Positions 60,498 to 64,000 of a stretch of DNA of 64,000 bases are shown here, in pieces; the stretch's first letter is position 1, and every line of letters starts with the position of its first letter. The stretch comes from Bradyrhizobium sp. SZCCT0153. GTDB taxonomy: Bacteria > Pseudomonadota > Alphaproteobacteria > Rhizobiales > Xanthobacteraceae. Location: assembly GCF_018129995.1 (NCBI RefSeq), contig NZ_JAFCKS010000006.1:62001-126000 (forward strand). The letters run 5' to 3'. A program made the translations under genes and the position numbers. The notes under the pieces were generated by a model. The model did not search any database, had not been told where the DNA came from, and saw only the letters and a list, made by a program, of their open reading frames with translations.

Positions 60498-61532
60498 ATG
60501 ACCAAGTATAAGCTCGAGTACATCTGGCTCGACGGATATACGCCGACTCCGAACTTGCGCGGCAAAACACAGATCAAGGAATTCGCGTCGTTCCCGACGC
60601 TCGAGCAGCTTCCGCTCTGGGGCTTCGATGGCTCCTCCACCCAGCAGGCCGAAGGCCACAGCTCCGATTGCGTGCTGAAGCCGGTCGCGGTGTTCCCGGA
60701 CGGCGCCCGCACCAACGGCGTGCTCGTGATGTGCGAAGTCATGATGCCCGATGGCAAGACCCCGCACTCGACCAACAAGCGCGCCACCATCCTCGACGAC
60801 GAGGGCGCCTGGTTCGGCTTCGAGCAGGAGTACTTCTTCTACAAGGACGGCCGTCCGCTCGGCTTCCCGGCCTCCGGCTATCCGGCGCCGCAGGGCCCGT
60901 ACTACACCGGCGTCGGCTATTCGAACGTCGGCGACATCGCCCGCAAGATGGTCGAAGAGCATCTCGACCTCTGCCTGGCTGCCGGCATCAACCACGAAGG
61001 CATCAATGCGGAAGTCGCCAAGGGCCAGTGGGAATTCCAGATCTTCGGCAAAGGCTCCAAGAAGGCCGCTGACGAAATGTGGATGGCCCGCTACCTGATG
61101 CTGCGCCTGACCGAAAAGTACGGCGTCGACATCGAATTCCACTGCAAGCCGCTCGGCGACACCGACTGGAACGGCTCCGGCATGCACGCCAACTTCTCCA
61201 CCGAGTACATGCGTACGGTCGGCGGCAAGGAGTACTTCGAGGCGCTGATGGCGGCCTTCGACAAGAACCTGATGGACCACATCGCCGTCTACGGCCCGGA
61301 CAACGACAAGCGTCTGACCGGCAAGCACGAGACCGCGCCGTGGAACAAGTTCAGCTACGGCGTTGCCGATCGTGGCGCCTCGATCCGCGTTCCGCACTCC
61401 TTCGTCAACAACGGCTACAAGGGCTATCTGGAAGACCGCCGTCCGAACTCGCAGGGCGACCCATACCAGATCGCTTCGCAGATCCTGAAGACGATCGCGT
61501 CCGTCCCGGCTGACAAGAAGGCCGCGGCCTGA
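60498..61532 (+). CDS. glnII: glutamine synthetase II (eukaryote-like)
   Basis: The 344-residue enzyme joins ammonia to glutamate. It belongs to the short GSII type of rhizobia and eukaryotes, not to the 470-residue adenylylated GSI. KLEYIWLDGYTPTPNLRGKT opens it. LPLWGFDGSSTQQAEGHSSD, FGFEQEYFFYKDG, KGQWEFQIFG, NGSGMHANFSTEYMR and RGASIRVPHSF are the active-site and nucleotide-binding segments. The Tyr of the GSI adenylylation loop is absent. It is controlled by the sigma-54 promoter upstream and probably by the GstI-like protein. Confidence 0.98.
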   Translation: MTKYKLEYIWLDGYTPTPNLRGKTQIKEFASFPTLEQLPLWGFDGSSTQQAEGHSSDCVLKPVAVFPDGARTNGVLVMCEVMMPDGKTPHSTNKRATILDDEGAWFGFEQEYFFYKDGRPLGFPASGYPAPQGPYYTGVGYSNVGDIARKMVEEHLDLCLAAGINHEGINAEVAKGQWEFQIFGKGSKKAADEMWMARYLMLRLTEKYGVDIEFHCKPLGDTDWNGSGMHANFSTEYMRTVGGKEYFEALMAAFDKNLMDHIAVYGPDNDKRLTGKHETAPWNKFSYGVADRGASIRVPHSFVNNGYKGYLEDRRPNSQGDPYQIASQILKTIASVPADKKAAA

Positions 61533-61575
61533 GATCCTCCCGGCCCGGGCTGGGGGCTGGCCCGGGTTGGACTTC

Positions 61576-61611
61576 AATCCGCCGGTGTCGAAAGACACCG
61601 GCGGATTTTTA
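61576..61611 (+). terminator. Rho-independent terminator of glnII
   Basis: AATCCGCCGGTGTC (61576-61589) and GACACCGGCGGATT (61594-61607) form a perfect 14-bp stem with a GAAA loop, followed by TTT, 43 bp after the stop. Confidence 0.93.
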
Positions 61612-61694
61612 CATTCTGATGAAAAGCCGTTGTTGTGCGTCTGCCGGCCTGACGTCTGTCCATCGCCGGCGAAACCGGGCTAGAATGTCCCTGG

Positions 61695-62423
61695 ATGCGC
61701 GCGGGGCCGGGGACACGGCTGGTGTTTGAAGGCTTCTACAAGGTGCGATTTCAGCTCGGCGACGGCGTCGGCCGGAGCGTGATGCATGCCGGCAACGGCA
61801 AGATGCTCGGCGGCAATTCGGCCTTCGCCCATATCGGCAGCTACGAGAAGACCGGCGGCGGCGTCGACATCGTCATCAAGACCGTCCGCCACAATCCAGA
61901 CCCGAACTATCGCGCCATGGCCGGCACCGACGATGCGACCCTGCTGGCGAAGGGCTGGGCCGAAGGCGACCTCTATCGCTTCAAGGGCGAGCTGAAGGAG
62001 CTGCCCGGCGTGCCGTTCCAGTCGTTGATGACGCCGATCACCGAAGACGAGGTGCCGATCGCCGGTGGCGTCGGCGAGGCCGGAATCGCCGACGGGCTCT
62101 ACTCGGTCCATCTGCGCATGCTCGACGGCGTCGATGGTGGCCTGACCGGCGTGATGCTGCTCAACAAGGGCCGCATCCTCGGCGGCGATGCATCGTTCTA
62201 CTATCTCGGCAGCTACACCGCCGCCAACGGTCGCTGGAAGGGCCAGATCCTCAACCAGGAGCACACGCCCGCCAAGGACGATCCGATCTTCGGCGGCCAC
62301 GAGGTCGGCATCGGTTTTTCCGGCACCTATGACGCGGAGCAGGCGGTGCTGGAGGCAACGGCGCTCGCCGGCAAGCGCAGCCTGCGCCTCACCGCTGCGC
62401 TCAAGCTGATGCACCGCGCCTGA
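61695..62423 (+). CDS. GrlR-like protein with two tandem repeats
   Basis: The 242-residue product has two copies of the small beta-barrel repeat seen in the GrlR family (negative regulators of type III secretion). Copy 1 is at about residues 12-110, with GFYKVRFQLGDGVG, GKMLGG and GSY. Copy 2 is at about 133-240, with GLYSVHLRMLDGVDG, GRILGG and GSY. GrlR proper has one such domain; tandem copies are a variant seen in rhizobial relatives (family memory, not checked). Start ATG 61695 is uncertain; GTG near 61721 (GGGGACAC upstream) also fits. The next gene follows after 18 bp, so they are likely an operon. No type III secretion gene lies in the window. Confidence 0.75.
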   Translation: MRAGPGTRLVFEGFYKVRFQLGDGVGRSVMHAGNGKMLGGNSAFAHIGSYEKTGGGVDIVIKTVRHNPDPNYRAMAGTDDATLLAKGWAEGDLYRFKGELKELPGVPFQSLMTPITEDEVPIAGGVGEAGIADGLYSVHLRMLDGVDGGLTGVMLLNKGRILGGDASFYYLGSYTAANGRWKGQILNQEHTPAKDDPIFGGHEVGIGFSGTYDAEQAVLEATALAGKRSLRLTAALKLMHRA

Positions 62424-62441
62424 TCGCGACAGGGATTGCTC

Positions 62442-63125
62442 ATGGAAAATATCCGCATGCTCTCGACGCTCGGCCTGATGGGCGCGATGCGCAGCCTGTC
62501 CTCCGCCTTCGAGGCCGCCAGCGGCATCCATGTCGACGCCGATTTCGCGCCGACCCTGGCGCTGCTCAAGCGCCTGCGCGACGGCGAGGCCGCCGATCTC
62601 GTGATCCTCACGCGTGAGGGGCTCGACGAGATGATCGGCGAGGGCCGCGTGGTCGCGGGCGGCGCGGCAGATCTGGCGCGCTCCTTCGTCGGCATCGCGG
62701 TGCGGGCAGGGCAGGCGCATCCGGACATCGCCACCGAAGCTGCGCTGCGCGAGACGCTGCTCGCGGCGCGGTCCGTCGCCTATTCGCGGCTCGGCGCGAG
62801 CGGGGTCTACTTCGCCCAACTGATCGTGCGGATGGGGATCGCGGCGGAGATCAACGCCACGGCGACCATCGTCGAGCAGGGCTTTACCGCGGAGCGGCTC
62901 GTCAGCGGCGAGGCCGAGCTGGCCGTCCAGCAGATCAGCGAGCTGAAGCAGGTTGGCGGCATCGAGGTGATCGGCCCGATCCCGCATGATCTGCAGACAC
63001 CGGCCGTGTTTTCGGCCGGCCGCATGGTGAGCGCGAAGCATGCCGGCGCTGCGGACCGGCTGCTGCGCTACCTGGCATCGCCGGAGGTCGTCCCGGTGCT
63101 GCGCCAATCGGGACTCGAGCCTTGA
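62442..63125 (+). CDS. type 2 periplasmic-binding-fold protein without signal peptide (ModA-like)
   Basis: From ATG 62442 (AGGG upstream) the product has 227 residues. MLSTLGLMGAMRSLSSAFEAASGIHVDADFAP and LLKRLRDGEAADLVILTREGLDEMIGEG resemble ModA-type binding proteins, and VYFAQLIVRMGI and SGEAELAVQQISEL also fit. The typical signal peptide is missing, so it may sit in the cytoplasm as a ligand sensor or enzyme-like protein. It follows the GrlR-like gene after 18 bp and its stop overlaps an upstream in-frame TTG of the next gene. The ligand is unknown. Confidence 0.75.
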   Translation: MENIRMLSTLGLMGAMRSLSSAFEAASGIHVDADFAPTLALLKRLRDGEAADLVILTREGLDEMIGEGRVVAGGAADLARSFVGIAVRAGQAHPDIATEAALRETLLAARSVAYSRLGASGVYFAQLIVRMGIAAEINATATIVEQGFTAERLVSGEAELAVQQISELKQVGGIEVIGPIPHDLQTPAVFSAGRMVSAKHAGAADRLLRYLASPEVVPVLRQSGLEP

Positions 63126-63157
63126 ATTTTCCGGGGCGGCACCGCAACCTGACGTTC

Positions 63158-63976
63158 ATGCGGACTTTCCTCGTTGCCATCCTCCTCACGCTTGCGGCGC
63201 CGTTTTCGGCGCATGCGCAATCCGCCGATCTCGTCCTGTGCGACCGGGTCGCCGCCGATCCCGGCGATCCCGACAAACCGGCCGATGTGAGAGGCGTGAC
63301 GGAGATCGCGGCGTCCGACGTCGCGACCGCCATCAAATTCTGCAAGCAGGCCGCGCCGTCATCGCGCCGCGCGATGTTCGCGCTTGGCCGCGCCTATGCG
63401 GCCAATCGGCAAACGGCGGACGCGATGGCCGCCTGGCGCAAGGCCGCAGACAAGGGATCGAGCGCCGCGATGGTCGAACTCGGCGTCGCCTACGGCACCG
63501 GCACGGGTGTCGCCAAGGACGAAGCGCAGGCGCGCAAGTTATTCGAGAAGGCGGCGCAGGCGGGCAATCCCCGCGGCATCAGCAATCTCGCCGCACTCGG
63601 CAGTACCGGCGGCGCGCCCGCCGATCCCGCGCAGGCGCGCGCACTGCTCGGCAAGGCCGCCGAGACCAACGCCGAAGCGCAGTACCAGCTCGGCCTGATG
63701 CTGTCCGAAGGAGCGGGCGGTGCGAAGGACGACGTCGCTGCGCGCGCGTTGTTCGAGAAGGCGGCGGCGCAGAACCATCCCGGCGCGCTGGAGCGGATGG
63801 GCGCCTTCGCCCAGGACGGCCGCGGCGGGCCAAAGGACAAGGATGCCGCGAAAGCCTATTACGAGCGCGCAGCTGCCCTCGGCGACGACGATGCGAAGAA
63901 GGCGCTGGAGCGGCTGCGCTGTCCCTATGCGATCAAGGACAAGCAGGGCAAGCTCGTCACGACGCTGTGCTTCTAA
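63158..63976 (+). CDS. secreted Sel1-like repeat protein
   Basis: From ATG 63158 the product has 272 residues; an in-frame TTG 63122 is a longer option. A signal peptide (FLVAILLTLAAPFSAHAQS) is followed by at least four Sel1-type helical repeats: AMFALGRAYAAN, AMVELGVAYGTGTGVAKDEAQARKLFEKAA, AQYQLGLMLSEGAGGAKDDVAARALFEKAA and ALERMGAFAQDGRGGPKDKDAAKAYYERAA. Two Cys in the last 30 residues (RLRCPYAIKDKQGK and CF) may pair. Sel1 repeats are protein-binding scaffolds. It is 33 bp after the binding-fold gene stop, possibly the same operon. Confidence 0.85.
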   Translation: MRTFLVAILLTLAAPFSAHAQSADLVLCDRVAADPGDPDKPADVRGVTEIAASDVATAIKFCKQAAPSSRRAMFALGRAYAANRQTADAMAAWRKAADKGSSAAMVELGVAYGTGTGVAKDEAQARKLFEKAAQAGNPRGISNLAALGSTGGAPADPAQARALLGKAAETNAEAQYQLGLMLSEGAGGAKDDVAARALFEKAAAQNHPGALERMGAFAQDGRGGPKDKDAAKAYYERAAALGDDDAKKALERLRCPYAIKDKQGKLVTTLCF

Positions 63977-64000
63977 AGCGCGGCGAGAAAAACCGCTGCA

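Noticed and set aside
1..64000. tRNA, rRNA, CRISPR arrays, insertion sequences, phage integrase
   Set aside because: None was recognised on either strand; the repeats found are short palindromes, not arrays with spacers.

Overview
The window looks like chromosomal DNA of a Bradyrhizobium-type alphaproteobacterium. The grounds are high GC, a eukaryote-like glutamine synthetase II (glnII) with a divergent GstI-type regulator, a DnaA-related HdaA, a MaeB malic enzyme with a phosphotransacetylase tail, and several families of palindromic intergenic repeats of the kind common in that genus. The genus is inferred from gene content and style, not from a search. No rRNA, tRNA, CRISPR array, transposase, integrase or phage gene was seen.

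Layout. 1-8.5 kb: the 5' end of a methyltransferase, a 56-bp relic resembling the 3' end of the ABC-F gene at 8.6 kb, then a type I secretion cluster (RTX repeat protein, ABC exporter, HlyD adaptor, no TolC) and a TctC-type binding protein. 8.6-20.2 kb: housekeeping genes (ABC-F ATPase, ndk, TerC-like protein, ppk-ppx, hdaA, CDP-alcohol phosphatidyltransferase, purM-purN, csp). 20.4-26.4 kb: an outer-membrane barrel protein, then a LysR regulator divergent from two GNAT-like proteins, an isochorismatase-fold protein lacking two key residues and an unannotated 56-codon ORF, followed by a class III aminotransferase. 26.4-32.2 kb: rnd, a tiny membrane ORF, and a four-gene operon joining a GpdQ-like phosphodiesterase to an Ugp-like ABC importer without its ATPase. 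32.5-45.4 kb: selO, aspS, a large membrane-anchored protein, maeB, DoxX, a DHFR-like protein, a polysaccharide deacetylase, a glutathione peroxidase and an L,D-transpeptidase with a second, degenerate domain.

45.5-64 kb: creA, small secreted proteins, a MocR regulator divergent from a PNPOx-fold protein, an M20 hydrolase, and a kynurenine operon (alpha/beta-hydrolase formamidase candidate, kynA, kynU). Then come a BtuF-like protein, a thioesterase, a GNAT, a DUF2161 nuclease-fold protein, an SDR, a tyrosine phosphatase, an MliC-like lysozyme inhibitor, gstI divergent from glnII with a well-formed sigma-54 promoter, a duplicated GrlR-like protein with a leaderless binding protein, and a Sel1-repeat protein.

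The best candidates for something little described are the LysR/GNAT/GNAT/pseudo-isochorismatase/small-protein cluster (21.7-24.9 kb), the RTX cargo with repeats of about 205-213 residues, the phosphodiesterase-Ugp operon, and the GrlR-like/leaderless binding-protein pair. Functions are read from motifs by eye; no database search was possible.
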